This document shows positions 44,607 through 53,040 of a stretch of 64,000 nucleotides of DNA, one piece after another. The position numbers and the translations under genes were made by a program. The DNA comes from Paenibacillus piscarius (GTDB lineage: Bacteria; Bacillota; Bacilli; Paenibacillales; Paenibacillaceae), in assembly GCF_022234545.1 (NCBI RefSeq), contig NZ_JAIEUI010000025.1, positions 23,506 through 87,505 of the forward strand. The letters are read 5' to 3'. The notes under the pieces were generated by a model. That model had not been told where the DNA came from and made no database searches. It saw only the letters and a program-made list of their open reading frames with translations. Within the stretch, counting starts at the first letter, position 1; each line of letters starts with the position of its first letter.

Positions 44607-45131
44607 TTGTTTAAAAGGTTAGTTCCCAAACTCCGGGTCAATACGGTGTTTGATATTTCGCTGGAAGAGCTGTACCGTCAAGGCTACCGGGGAATCATTA
44701 CCGATCTGGATAATACGCTGGTCGGCGCCAAGGCGCCGCTGGCGACGCCCGAGCTGCTGCTCTGGTTCGAGAAGGTGAAGGAGATCGGCTTCAAGCTGGT
44801 TATTGTCTCGAACAATAATATGGACCGGGTATCGCGCTTTGCGACACCGCTGAACATCGAGTATGTGCATCAGGCCCGCAAGCCGAGCAACTCTCCGTTC
44901 CTCCGGGCCATGAAGCTGATGGGCCTGGGACCGGAGGAGACCATCGTGGTCGGAGACCAGATGCTTACCGATGTGTACGGCGGCAACCGCCTGGGATTGT
45001 TCACGGTGCTGGTGCTGCCGATCTCCGTCAAGGACGAGGGATTCGGCACCCGGATCAACCGCAGGGTGGAGCAGATTGCCCTGACGCGGCTGCGCAAGCA
45101 AGGATTGTGGCATGAGGAGGATAAATCTTAA
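44607..45131 (+). CDS. yqeG: YqeG-family HAD phosphatase
   Basis: 174 residues. HAD motif I GIITDLDNTLVG (DxDxT), motif II VIVSNN, motif III region KPSNSPFL and motif IV VVGDQMLTDVYGGNR. TTG 44607 follows GAGGTGAAAAGAA. First gene of the conserved yqe block. The physiological substrate is unsettled; phosphatidylglycerophosphate phosphatase activity is known in the wider family. Confidence 0.92.
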   Translation: MFKRLVPKLRVNTVFDISLEELYRQGYRGIITDLDNTLVGAKAPLATPELLLWFEKVKEIGFKLVIVSNNNMDRVSRFATPLNIEYVHQARKPSNSPFLRAMKLMGLGPEETIVVGDQMLTDVYGGNRLGLFTVLVLPISVKDEGFGTRINRRVEQIALTRLRKQGLWHEEDKS

Positions 45132-46261
45132 TGAGTTCAATGAACAACGACATTCAGCGGCCGGTGAAATGCAGCGGCTGTGGGATTAAGCTTCAGAGCA
45201 AGGACAAGGAGCAGCCCGGCTATATCCCGGAGAGCGCCTTTGAACGGGAGCCGGTGATCTGCCAGCGCTGTTTCCGGATCAAGAATTACAATGAAGCTTC
45301 TTCGGTATCGGTGGATCAGGATGAATTCCTGAAGCTGCTCAGCGGAGTGGGCGAGAAGAACGCGCTGGTGATTCATATCGTGGATATTTTTGATCTGGAG
45401 GGTTCACTAATCTCCGGCCTGCAGCGGTTTGTCGGCAACAACCAGGTCATTCTGGCAGTCAACAAAATCGACCTGCTGCCCAAAGTAACGAACTGGAACA
45501 AGCTGCGCAACTGGATGCAGCAGCGCTGCAAGGAGCATGGGCTGCGCACGGTGGAGATCGTGCTGGTCAGCGCGAAGCGCAACCAGGGCTTCGACCGTCT
45601 GCTGGAGGCGGTCGCCGATCTGCGCGGACAACGTGACGTCTATGTGGTCGGGGCAACCAACGTCGGCAAATCGACGCTGATCAACCGGCTGATCTCCGAT
45701 TACAGCGATCTGGATGAAGAGCTGACCACCTCCCGTTACCCGGGCACCACACTGGATATGGTCAAGATTCCGCTGGATGATGGACACTTTATAATCGATA
45801 CCCCGGGAATCGTCTACCCATGGCGGTACAGCGAGCTGGTGGAGCGCAAGGATCTGGGCGCCGTGATGCCGGAGAACCCGCTGAAGCCTGCGGTATACCA
45901 GCTGAATGAAGGCCAGTCGCTGTTCTTCGGGGGGCTGGGCCGCTTCGACTTCATTCAGGGCGAGCGCCAGTCCTTCACCTGCTACATCAGCGGTACGCTG
46001 AAGATTCACCGCACGAAGCTGGAGCGCGCAGACTCTCTGTATCAGGACCACCGCGGCGAGATGTTATCGCCGCCGGGAACCGCGGATATGGATAAGCTGC
46101 CGCCTTGGCAGCGCCATGAATTCCGCATCGGCAAGAATGCACAGACGGATCTGTTCATCTCCGGCCTCGGCTGGATTAAGGTGAACAGCACCTCTGGGGC
46201 AGTCGTTGCTGTCCATGTACCGCGCGGCGTCAAGGTGCTTACGCGTCCTTCGCTGATCTAA
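45131..46261 (+). CDS. yqeH: Ribosome biogenesis GTPase YqeH
   Basis: 376 residues. N-terminal zinc finger with CSGCG and CQRCF; circularly permuted GTPase with G4 (AVNKIDLLPK) before G1 (GATNVGKSTLINRL) and G3 (DTPGI). Needed for 30S subunit assembly in B. subtilis. Start overlaps the yqeG stop by one base (TAATG), so coupled. Confidence 0.95.
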   Translation: MSSMNNDIQRPVKCSGCGIKLQSKDKEQPGYIPESAFEREPVICQRCFRIKNYNEASSVSVDQDEFLKLLSGVGEKNALVIHIVDIFDLEGSLISGLQRFVGNNQVILAVNKIDLLPKVTNWNKLRNWMQQRCKEHGLRTVEIVLVSAKRNQGFDRLLEAVADLRGQRDVYVVGATNVGKSTLINRLISDYSDLDEELTTSRYPGTTLDMVKIPLDDGHFIIDTPGIVYPWRYSELVERKDLGAVMPENPLKPAVYQLNEGQSLFFGGLGRFDFIQGERQSFTCYISGTLKIHRTKLERADSLYQDHRGEMLSPPGTADMDKLPPWQRHEFRIGKNAQTDLFISGLGWIKVNSTSGAVVAVHVPRGVKVLTRPSLI

Positions 46262-46280
46262 CCGTAGAGGAGGACGACCT

Positions 46281-47162
46281 ATGACCGGGACAGGCAGGAA
46301 CATACAGGACGTACAGCAGGAGCTTCTGCTGGGGGTGATGGGTGACCCTATCGCCCAGTCCAAATCTCCGTTAATGCATGGAGCAGCACTCCGGGCGCTG
46401 GGACTTCCCGGCGCTTATGTACCGCTCCATATCATGCCGGACGAGCTGGGCGAGGCAGTACAGGCGATCCGCACGCTTGGCTTCCGCGGGGTGAATGTCA
46501 CGATTCCGCATAAGGTGGCGGTCATGCAGTATCTGGACCGGCTGGATGCAAGCGCTGTGGATGTGGGCGCGGTCAATACCATTGTGAACGACAACGGGGT
46601 CTTGACCGGGTTCAACACCGACGGCATCGGCTATGTCCGTTCGCTGAAGACAGAGGCAGTCCCGGAGCTCTCGGGCTCCCGTATTCTGGTGATCGGAGCC
46701 GGAGGGGCGGCCAGAGGGATTGTGTCTGCGCTGCTTAAGGAGCAGCCGGCATCGGTCCTGATCGCCAACCGCAATGAGGAACGGGCGCATCATCTGGCAG
46801 AGAGCTTCGGCAGCCGGGGAAGTGTAGCCGGTGCGGGGATGGAAGCTGTCCCCGGTATGATTGGCGGAATGGATATCGTGATTAATACGACGTCGGTAGG
46901 CATGTATCCCTCTATGGAGGAGATGCCAATCGATCCGGCCGGGCTGCATGAAGGTATGGTGGTCAGCGATCTGATCTATAATCCGCTGCATACCCGGCTG
47001 CTGACAGAGGCTCTGAAGCGGGGCTGCACCGTTCACGGCGGGCTGGGGATGTTTGTGTACCAGGGGGCGTATGCCTTTGAATACTGGACAGGACTTGAAG
47101 CGCCTGCGGAGATTATGCGCCAGACCATCGAGGAGTGCCTCGGGGGCAGTGCAGACAAATGA
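46281..47162 (+). CDS. aroE: Shikimate dehydrogenase AroE
   Basis: 293 residues, NADPH-dependent reduction of 3-dehydroshikimate in aromatic amino acid synthesis. Motifs: GDPIAQSKSPLMHGAAL (shikimate binding), RGVNVTIPHKVAV (catalytic Lys), GAVNTIV, GAGGAARGI (NADP), NTTSVGMYP. Start ATG follows AGAGGAGGACGACCT. Confidence 0.95.
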   Translation: MTGTGRNIQDVQQELLLGVMGDPIAQSKSPLMHGAALRALGLPGAYVPLHIMPDELGEAVQAIRTLGFRGVNVTIPHKVAVMQYLDRLDASAVDVGAVNTIVNDNGVLTGFNTDGIGYVRSLKTEAVPELSGSRILVIGAGGAARGIVSALLKEQPASVLIANRNEERAHHLAESFGSRGSVAGAGMEAVPGMIGGMDIVINTTSVGMYPSMEEMPIDPAGLHEGMVVSDLIYNPLHTRLLTEALKRGCTVHGGLGMFVYQGAYAFEYWTGLEAPAEIMRQTIEECLGGSADK

Positions 47163-47223
47163 TTTCTCCCCATATCGGGGTATAATAGAATTATATATGT
47201 TTAATTAAGGAGTTTTTCTATTT

Positions 47224-47517
47224 ATGTTAACTGGTAAACAAAAACGCTATTTACGCTCACTGGCCCATCACCTCGATCCTGTCTTTCAGGTCGGTAAAGG
47301 CGGCGTTAACGATCATCTGATCCGCCACATTGAAGAGGCGATTGAGAAGCGCGAGCTGATGAAGATCAGTGTGCTGAACAACAACGCGGACGATCCCAAG
47401 GAGATTGGTGCGGCGCTTGCCGAGCAGTCCGGCTCCGAGCTGGTGCAGGTGATCGGCAAGACCATCGTGCTGTACAAGGAATCCCGCGACAACAAAACGA
47501 TTGAGCTTCCCCGCTAG
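47224..47517 (+). CDS. yhbY: RNA-binding protein YhbY/YqeI (CRM domain)
   Basis: 97-residue CRM-domain protein associated with pre-50S ribosomes. Motifs: LTGKQKRYLRSLAHHLDPVFQVGKGG and IGKTIVLYKESRDN, the latter containing the usual C-terminal CRM strand. ATG 47224 follows AAGGAG. Confidence 0.94.
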   Translation: MLTGKQKRYLRSLAHHLDPVFQVGKGGVNDHLIRHIEEAIEKRELMKISVLNNNADDPKEIGAALAEQSGSELVQVIGKTIVLYKESRDNKTIELPR

Positions 47518-47529
47518 GAGGTAAACACC

Positions 47530-48132
47530 TTGAAAGTAGGAATCATGGGAGGAACCTTCGATCCTCTGCATATCGGGCATATGATGGCAGCGGAGACCGC
47601 GCGGGAGAGTTACGGCCTGCACGAAGTCTGGTTCATGCCTTCGCATATTCCGCCGCACAAGCATGAAGCCGGGGCCACAGGCGAAGAGCGGCTGTCGATG
47701 GTACGGGAGGCGGTGAAGAATCACCCGTCCTTTGGCATCCTCGACTGGGAAATCGTCAGAGGCGGGGTGTCCTATACGCTGGAGACGGTGATCGGCCTGC
47801 AGGAGGAGTATCCGCAGCATGAATTCTTTTTCATTGTGGGTGCAGATATGGTTCAGTATTTGCCTAAGTGGCAGGGGATTGAGGAGCTGGTGAAGCGGCT
47901 CGTCTTCATCGGAGTCGGCCGTCCGGGCACGCCGCTTGATCTCGGGCTGTTGCCCGGCTTCATTGCCGGAAGGGTGCTGCTGGCGGATATGCCGCTGGTG
48001 GATATCTCCTCGACGATGCTCCGGGCCCGCGCTGCGGAGGGCAAATCGATCCGTTATATGGTGCCGGACGCTGTGTATGATTATGTTCAGAGGAGTGGAT
48101 TGTATGGAGTACAGCCGCGAAGCGCTGATTGA
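47530..48132 (+). CDS. nadD: Nicotinate-nucleotide adenylyltransferase NadD
   Basis: 200 residues. Nucleotidyltransferase motif GGTFDPLHIGHMMAA and C-terminal ISSTMLRAR. Makes deamido-NAD from nicotinate mononucleotide and ATP. TTG 47530 follows AGGAGGTAAACACC. The 3' end overlaps yqeK by 29 bases. Confidence 0.94.
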   Translation: MKVGIMGGTFDPLHIGHMMAAETARESYGLHEVWFMPSHIPPHKHEAGATGEERLSMVREAVKNHPSFGILDWEIVRGGVSYTLETVIGLQEEYPQHEFFFIVGADMVQYLPKWQGIEELVKRLVFIGVGRPGTPLDLGLLPGFIAGRVLLADMPLVDISSTMLRARAAEGKSIRYMVPDAVYDYVQRSGLYGVQPRSAD

Positions 48133-48682
48133 GCAGGTCTCCGGCCAGATGCCGGACAAACGCTGGAAGCATACCCTTGGCGTCATGGCCTCCTCTGTGG
48201 AGCTGGCGCACCGTTACGGCGCTGATCCGGCCCGTGCCGAGACGGCGGCGATTCTGCATGATGTGGCCAAGTATTGGCCTGTGGAGCGGATGCGTGAGGT
48301 CATTGAGCAGAACGGGCTGTCTGCAGAGCTTCTCCGGTACGACAAGCAGCTGTGGCACGCCGAGGTGGGCGCTTATGTCGCTGGGCATGATTACGGCATC
48401 CGGGATGCTGAAGTGCTGGACGCGATCCGCTACCATACCTCAGGACGGGAGAACATGACCCTGCTGGACAAAATCGTCTGTCTGGCTGATTATATCGAGC
48501 CTGGACGCGATTTTCCCGGAGTGAATGAGATCCGCAGGCTGGCAGAGTCCAGTCTGGAGGAAGGGCTGGTCGCCGGGTTCGATTCGACGATCAGCCTGCT
48601 GCTTGCGAAGCGCCGGATCGTGTTCCCGCTTACGGTGCTGGCGCGCAACGATTTAGTAAGAACATTGGAGGATAAACAATGA
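48104..48682 (+). CDS. yqeK: HD-domain hydrolase YqeK
   Basis: 192 residues. HD metal motif in ETAAILHDVAKYWP, with an upstream His in KRWKHTLGV and downstream DAIRYHTSGRENM and KIVCLADYIEPGRDF. Homologues hydrolyse diadenosine tetraphosphate symmetrically. ATG 48104 follows AGGAGTGGATTGT inside the nadD end; a longer frame to 47936 is only the nadD gene read in another frame. Confidence 0.93.
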   Translation: MEYSREALIEQVSGQMPDKRWKHTLGVMASSVELAHRYGADPARAETAAILHDVAKYWPVERMREVIEQNGLSAELLRYDKQLWHAEVGAYVAGHDYGIRDAEVLDAIRYHTSGRENMTLLDKIVCLADYIEPGRDFPGVNEIRRLAESSLEEGLVAGFDSTISLLLAKRRIVFPLTVLARNDLVRTLEDKQ

Positions 48683-49026
48683 GTGTAAATTCAAACAAGC
48701 TGCTGGAGCTGGCCCTGAACGCCGTCCAGGATAAAAAAGCAATGAACGTGGTCGCCCTGGATCTGCGCAACGTATCACCGATCTCTGATTATTTCATTAT
48801 CTGCCACGGTAATTCCGATACTCAGGTTCAGGCGATCGTTACGGAGGTACGCAAGGTTGTGCATGAAGCGGGCGGGATCATTAAGGGCATCGAGGGAATG
48901 GATGCGGCGCGCTGGGTGCTGATGGATCTGGGCGATGTAATTGTCCATGTTTTCCACCGCGATGAACGCGAATACTATAACATTGAGCGTCTGTGGTCAG
49001 ATGCGAAGGTTGTGGAGACGGTATGA
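48679..49026 (+). CDS. rsfS: Ribosomal silencing factor RsfS
   Basis: 115 residues. Binds L14 of the large subunit and blocks subunit joining under starvation. Motifs: VVALDLRNVSPISDYFIICHGNSDTQVQAI and WVLMDLGDVIVHVFHRDEREYYNIERLW. ATGA overlap with yqeK; the stop overlaps the next start (TATGA). Confidence 0.95.
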   Translation: MSVNSNKLLELALNAVQDKKAMNVVALDLRNVSPISDYFIICHGNSDTQVQAIVTEVRKVVHEAGGIIKGIEGMDAARWVLMDLGDVIVHVFHRDEREYYNIERLWSDAKVVETV

Positions 49027-49949
49027 GTCTGATTGCTGGAACGACGGTAACGCTTGAAGTGATGCGGGAGGTATCCCCTTACGGGTACTTCCTGAGCGCG
49101 GGCGATGAGGATATTATGCTTCATTATACCGAACTGGTGGGCAGCAAGCCGAAGATTGGCGACAAGGTGGAGGTCTTCATCTTCTTCGATACGGAGGACC
49201 GCCCTGCGGCGACGATGAAAAAGCCTTATCTCACCCTTGGCGAGATGGCTCTGCTGGAAGTGGCTGATATCCATCCGCGCCTGGGCTGCTTCCTGGAGAT
49301 GGGGCTAGGCCGCCAGCTGCTGCTGCCGCTCGGAGAGCTGCCTGAGCTGGTAGAGCTGCGTCCGCAGATTGGCGACAAGGTATTCGCCATCATGGAGCAT
49401 GACAAGCAGGGCCGCCTGCGGGCCAAGCTGGCCGGCGAGCAGGAGCTGGCGCCGCTGGCGGTGCCTGCCCCTGCCTCCTGGCAGGGACAGTCTGTTACAG
49501 CCCGGGTGTACAAGCCGCTGCAGATGGGAACCTTCGTCCTTGTGGATGCCGGTGTGCTGGGCTTCGGTATCATCGGCATGGTGCATTCCTCCGAGCGCAG
49601 CCGGCTGCTGCGTCTGGGTGAAGTGATTGAAGCACGGATCACGCATATCCGTGAGGATGGCCGCGTGAATCTCAGCATGGGCCACCGCAAGGAGGTTGGC
49701 CGGGATGTCGATTCAGCCGCGCTGCTGGAGTTCCTGAACTCCCGCCCGGGCGGCGGGATGCCGTATTCGGATGCCACGCCGCCCGATATTATCAAGCAGC
49801 GTTTTGGCATCAGCAAGTCCGCCTTCAAGCGTGCGCTCGGCAAGCTGATGAAGGAAGGTCTGATCGTCCAGAAGGAGAACTGGACCTATCTGGCGGACCG
49901 GGAAGGGAACAGCAGCCCTGCCCCTGATGCGGATTCGGATGAACAATAG
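49023..49949 (+). CDS. S1-like RNA-binding protein of the CvfB/YitL family
   Basis: 308 residues with three S1-like beta-barrel segments (about 1-70, 70-140, 150-215) and a C-terminal winged helix (DATPPDIIKQRFGISKSAFKRALGKLMKEGLI), the CvfB arrangement. ATG 49023 overlaps the rsfS stop; a GTG at 48993 within rsfS is rejected. In B. subtilis yitL is elsewhere, so its insertion between rsfS and yqeM is a layout difference. C-terminal tail is Asp/Pro/Ser-rich. Confidence 0.88.
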   Translation: MSLIAGTTVTLEVMREVSPYGYFLSAGDEDIMLHYTELVGSKPKIGDKVEVFIFFDTEDRPAATMKKPYLTLGEMALLEVADIHPRLGCFLEMGLGRQLLLPLGELPELVELRPQIGDKVFAIMEHDKQGRLRAKLAGEQELAPLAVPAPASWQGQSVTARVYKPLQMGTFVLVDAGVLGFGIIGMVHSSERSRLLRLGEVIEARITHIREDGRVNLSMGHRKEVGRDVDSAALLEFLNSRPGGGMPYSDATPPDIIKQRFGISKSAFKRALGKLMKEGLIVQKENWTYLADREGNSSPAPDADSDEQ

Positions 49950-49970
49950 TACAAAGAAAGCGGTGTAGCA

Positions 49971-50741
49971 GTGTCTTCCTATGGCAAATTTGCTTATGTT
50001 TACGATGCGCTGATGGCGGACATGCCTTATACGGACTGGCTGGCCTTTGCCGAGACCGCCTGGAGCAGGTACGGCAAGCCGCATACCGTAGCTGAGCTTG
50101 GCTGCGGGACAGGCAGCCTGACCCTTCCGCTGGCGGCGGCAGGCTACCATATGACCGGCATTGATCTGTCTTCGGACATGCTGTCGGTTGCCCGGCGTAA
50201 GCTGGAGGAGCAGCCGCAGGGCCGCAGATTCCTGCGGGAGGGCAGTGTGCAGTGGGTGCAGCAGAACATGAAGGAATGGGAGCTGCCGGAGCCGGTGGAC
50301 GCCGTCATCTCCTTCTGTGACTGCCTGAATTATGTGCTGGAGGAACCGGACATCCGGTCTGTATTCGCCAGTACGTATGCCGGACTGAAGCCGGGCGGCA
50401 CCTTCCTGTTCGATGTCCATCATCCGAACACCCTGATACGCTACGAGGAAGAGCAGCCCTTCGTGCTGGATGAGCCGGACATCTCCTATATCTGGACCTG
50501 TGAGCTGGATGTACCCCGCCGGGAGATTGAGCATCATCTGTCCATCTTCGCCCGCGAGGAGGGCCGCCACGACGTCTACCGCCGGTTTGAAGAGATCCAC
50601 ACGCAGCGGGCGTATGATCCCGGGTGGATGAAGCAGGAGCTGCTTGCCGCCGGATTCCGCGAGGTGTCAATCTATGCGGACTTTGAGTGGATTGAGGCGG
50701 ACGATTCGGCGCAGCGGCTGTTCTATGTGGCGGTGAAGTGA
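49971..50741 (+). CDS. yqeM: YqeM-type class I SAM methyltransferase
   Basis: 256 residues. SAM motif I VAELGCGTGSLTLPLA, motif II GIDLSSDMLSVARRK, and the FSYVYD-type family start FAYVYDALMADMPYTDW. Start GTG 49971. Last gene of the yqe block; specific substrate unknown. Confidence 0.9.
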   Translation: MSSYGKFAYVYDALMADMPYTDWLAFAETAWSRYGKPHTVAELGCGTGSLTLPLAAAGYHMTGIDLSSDMLSVARRKLEEQPQGRRFLREGSVQWVQQNMKEWELPEPVDAVISFCDCLNYVLEEPDIRSVFASTYAGLKPGGTFLFDVHHPNTLIRYEEEQPFVLDEPDISYIWTCELDVPRREIEHHLSIFAREEGRHDVYRRFEEIHTQRAYDPGWMKQELLAAGFREVSIYADFEWIEADDSAQRLFYVAVK

Positions 50742-50980
50742 AGCTCTTTAAGAACTGAACTGGCAGCGTGAGCGTCACTCCGGTGAACATTTGGACTTCC
50801 GGCCGCTGCCCATCCCCAGATTTCTTGATTTATACCGTTGTTTGCGGATGAAATCCGGTGACTAGCTGATGCTTACGATGCGAGCTTTCCTGCAGAAAGC
50901 TTTCAGGCGGACGCTACCGCTCCTACAGTTCCAAATTTCCCCTCCGCTCCTCCGCTTTGCGTTACATTCTTTAAGAGCTT
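50741..50980. repeat. 240 bp element bounded by 14 bp inverted repeats
   Basis: AAGCTCTTTAAGAA at 50741-50754 and TTCTTTAAGAGCTT at 50967-50980 pair at 13 of 14 positions. The interior has no ORF and contains a perfect hairpin, AGCTTTC-CTGCA-GAAAGCT, at 50883-50901. The left arm starts at the yqeM stop. The size and ends resemble a miniature inverted-repeat element, but no target duplication is evident. Confidence 0.45.
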
Positions 50981-51001
50981 CTTGAAATGATTAGTACTAT
51001 T

Positions 51002-51033
51002 AAAGGTCCCTGCCATCGGGTGGGGGCCTTTTT
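51002..51033 (+). terminator. Terminator of the yqe block
   Basis: AAGGTCCC...GGGGGCC(TTTTT) hairpin with an imperfect stem and T-run. It is about 260 bases after yqeM, beyond the inverted-repeat element. Confidence 0.7.
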
Positions 51034-51055
51034 GCGTTGTTATTTAGTAGGGTCC

Positions 51056-51362
51056 ATTGCCGGCGTATGCGGAAAACAACATACAATGTGCAGCTGCAAG
51101 GGTGAGCGAGGCGAATGTATGTGGAAAACAGCATACAATGTGCAGCTGCAAGGGGGAGCGGGGAGAATGTATGTGGAAAACAACATACAATGTGCAGCTG
51201 CAAGGGTGAGCGAGGCGAATGTATGTGGAAAACAGCATGCAATGTGCAACTGCGAGGGGGAGCTGGGCAAATGTATGTGGAAAACAACATACAATCGGTG
51301 CAGCTGCGGGGGTAGGCAGGGCCAATGTATGCGGAAAACAACATATAATGTGTAGCTGCGCG
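51056..51362. repeat. Six tandem 52 bp hairpin repeats
   Basis: GGAAAAC cores at 51071, 51123, 51175, 51227, 51279 and 51333 give spacings of 52, 52, 52, 52 and 54. Each unit reads roughly (A)ATGTATG-TGGAAAACA(A/G)-CATACAATGTGC-AGCTGC-(A/G)-GGGGGAGCG. TGTATG and CATACA form a stem around the GGAAAAC loop. Variants in units 4 (CATGCA) and 6 (CATATA) keep pairing through G-U wobbles. ORFs across the array only translate the repeat. Confidence 0.85.
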
Positions 51363-51456
51363 GGGACGGGTTTACTACTGTGCCGGTGTGCGGGTCCACA
51401 ACACAGCAAACCAGGCCGCATCTCTCCGATACGGCCTGGCCATCTTCCAACACTGC

Positions 51457-51615
51457 TTACCGGTGCTCGAACAAATCGATGGTGCCGAGTACAATATGCG
51501 CCAGACCAAATCCAAGAATGCCGGTTGCAGCCACCTTATATCTGCTTCCCAGAAAAGCTGCACTCGAAGCGGTTACCACGGTCCCCAGTATGGCGGGTAT
51601 CATCCCTTCACGCAT
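51457..51615 (-). CDS. Small 52-residue hydrophobic protein
   Basis: Short ORF with ATG 51615 eight bases after GAGGGAG and stop at 51457. Two hydrophobic stretches (MIPAILGTVVTASSAAFLG and ATGILGFGLAHIVLGTIDLF) suggest two short membrane helices; it ends EHR. Its regular composition, good ribosome site and complete frame support a real gene. Function unknown. It lies between the repeat array and the ArsR-type regulator, same strand as the latter. Confidence 0.65.
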   Translation of the reverse strand: MREGMIPAILGTVVTASSAAFLGSRYKVAATGILGFGLAHIVLGTIDLFEHR

Positions 51616-51692
51616 ACGAAACACTCCCTCACGGTAGATTGAAAGACATTCGTTAGTGTGTATAAATGACGCGCGAATTATACCCGCCCCGG

Positions 51693-52652
51693 TCAGTCTG
51701 CGGCTCCTGCGGTGGTCACATGGCCGGTGGGATCTTCCACCTCATGCACATTATAGAGCACACGCGCCAGCAGATCCTGGCTATAGTTGCCGAAATGCTT
51801 GCCGTAGATCGTCAGCCCGCGCTTGTTGACCGGCTTGTCGGTGACAGCGATGCGGAAGGTCAGCTCGCTCCGGTAATCCAGCTTGATGTCATTCAGCGTG
51901 ATGTCCGAGATGCGGCATCCGTCGATGAAGCTGCCTTCATGGTTGATGCGGATTAGCTTGAGCATGCCATACTGATTGAGGTGGGGCGGCCACCAGTCGG
52001 GGTTGAAGGTACCGCGGATATCGCCGAAATCGCCAGGACTGGTCCAGGAGCCAATCTCGATACCGTTCACATAAAAGTACAGATCCGAGGGATAATTCTC
52101 GTTGTACCCGGGAGCCTCCGAGCCGATCTCCATGGAGAACTGGATCTCCCGGAAGCTCTGGTTCGCTTTGAGATAATTAGGGATACGGTATTCCAGGAAG
52201 CCTTCGGCCATCCAGATAATCTCGGAATCAATGCGCTGCGGGTCGGCGAAGTAACGAGGCTCGTCAAAATCGCCGATGATGCTGTCCTTGGTAGCCAGTC
52301 CGCAGGTTGGAACCGCCTGATAATTGCTGTAATGGCCCACTTGAATCTCGACCTCGTACAGATTATCGACATCCTTGCTGCGCAGATCCACCATCAGCTT
52401 ATCCTTGTTCAGGTAACAGACCTTCTGAATGCCGTGCTTGCCGACCGCTGTATTAATCTCGATTAAGCCGCTCTCCTCCAGCTTCTTGATATGCATGGTG
52501 ATCGCTCCGTTGCTAAGGTTCAGCTTCTTGGCAATTTCATTAAGGTTCAGGGCCTGATTGGTCGCCAGCAGCTCCAGAATCTGGATGCGGATTTCCGAGC
52601 TGAGCGCCTTGAAAATATCGATTCCGCTCATCAGATCTTTGATATAAATCAT
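51693..52652 (-). CDS. ArsR-type transcriptional regulator with large C-terminal domain
   Basis: 319 residues. N-terminal ArsR winged helix (about 10-75: IFKALSSEIRIQILELLATN, LNLNEIAKKLNLSNGAITMHIKKLEESGLI). The remaining ~240 residues are beta-rich with many aromatic residues (TFNPDWWPPHLNQYGMLKLIRINHEGSFIDGC), perhaps a ligand-sensing sandwich. No metal-binding Cys cluster of classic ArsR is seen. Divergent from the ABC importer/GH43 operon, so probably its sugar-responsive regulator. Confidence 0.78.
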   Translation of the reverse strand: MIYIKDLMSGIDIFKALSSEIRIQILELLATNQALNLNEIAKKLNLSNGAITMHIKKLEESGLIEINTAVGKHGIQKVCYLNKDKLMVDLRSKDVDNLYEVEIQVGHYSNYQAVPTCGLATKDSIIGDFDEPRYFADPQRIDSEIIWMAEGFLEYRIPNYLKANQSFREIQFSMEIGSEAPGYNENYPSDLYFYVNGIEIGSWTSPGDFGDIRGTFNPDWWPPHLNQYGMLKLIRINHEGSFIDGCRISDITLNDIKLDYRSELTFRIAVTDKPVNKRGLTIYGKHFGNYSQDLLARVLYNVHEVEDPTGHVTTAGAAD

Positions 52653-53040
52653 AGTTACAGTACCTTCTTCCAGTAGGTTACTTAATCAGAGACTATTTTA
52701 TAAAATTATAAACTAATCACCCGGAAAAAGGAAGTAATCTTAACCTAAATATAAAATATTGTTAAACATAAGCGAATTTTTCGTAAAATCATCTGTTTAT
52801 TTTAATTTATTTTAAACGATAAGGTGTGTATCAAGTGAAATTAGTCACTTTCCAATGAGAAAAAGTCAATATTTTTGTTTTGTTTTCTATTTATTTAAAA
52901 AGATTTAAACTTTTATATTTACAACAGACGTTTATATATGCTATTTTAAACCTGTAAGCGAATACATTCAATTGTTTCTCAATTGTTTGAGAAGAATGTG
53001 AAGCATTATGGTTTGTTCAGCAAATCCTAGGAGGGGTTAC
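52653..53040. promoter_or_regulatory. AT-rich divergent regulatory region with inverted repeat
   Basis: About 390 bases, strongly AT-rich compared with both flanks, without a gene. TTCTCA-ATTGTT-TGAGAA at 52976-52993 is an 18 bp dyad 48 bases before the binding-protein start and is a candidate operator. A weak promoter, TTTACA at 52918-52923 with TATTTT 18 bases on, would place transcription start just before it. GGAGGGG at about 53030 is the ribosome site. Confidence 0.5.

Noticed and set aside
47936..48103. Upstream extension of yqeK into nadD
   Set aside because: This part is nadD read in a different frame; the ribosome site AGGAG at 48091 directs the start at 48104.
51056..51362. Tandem repeats considered as a CRISPR array
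   Set aside because: The entire 52 bp unit repeats without unique spacers, and no cas genes are present.
50987..51453. Overlapping ORFs on both strands through the repeat array
   Set aside because: They exist in several frames only because the unit lacks stops; the proteins are simple repeats of the DNA unit.
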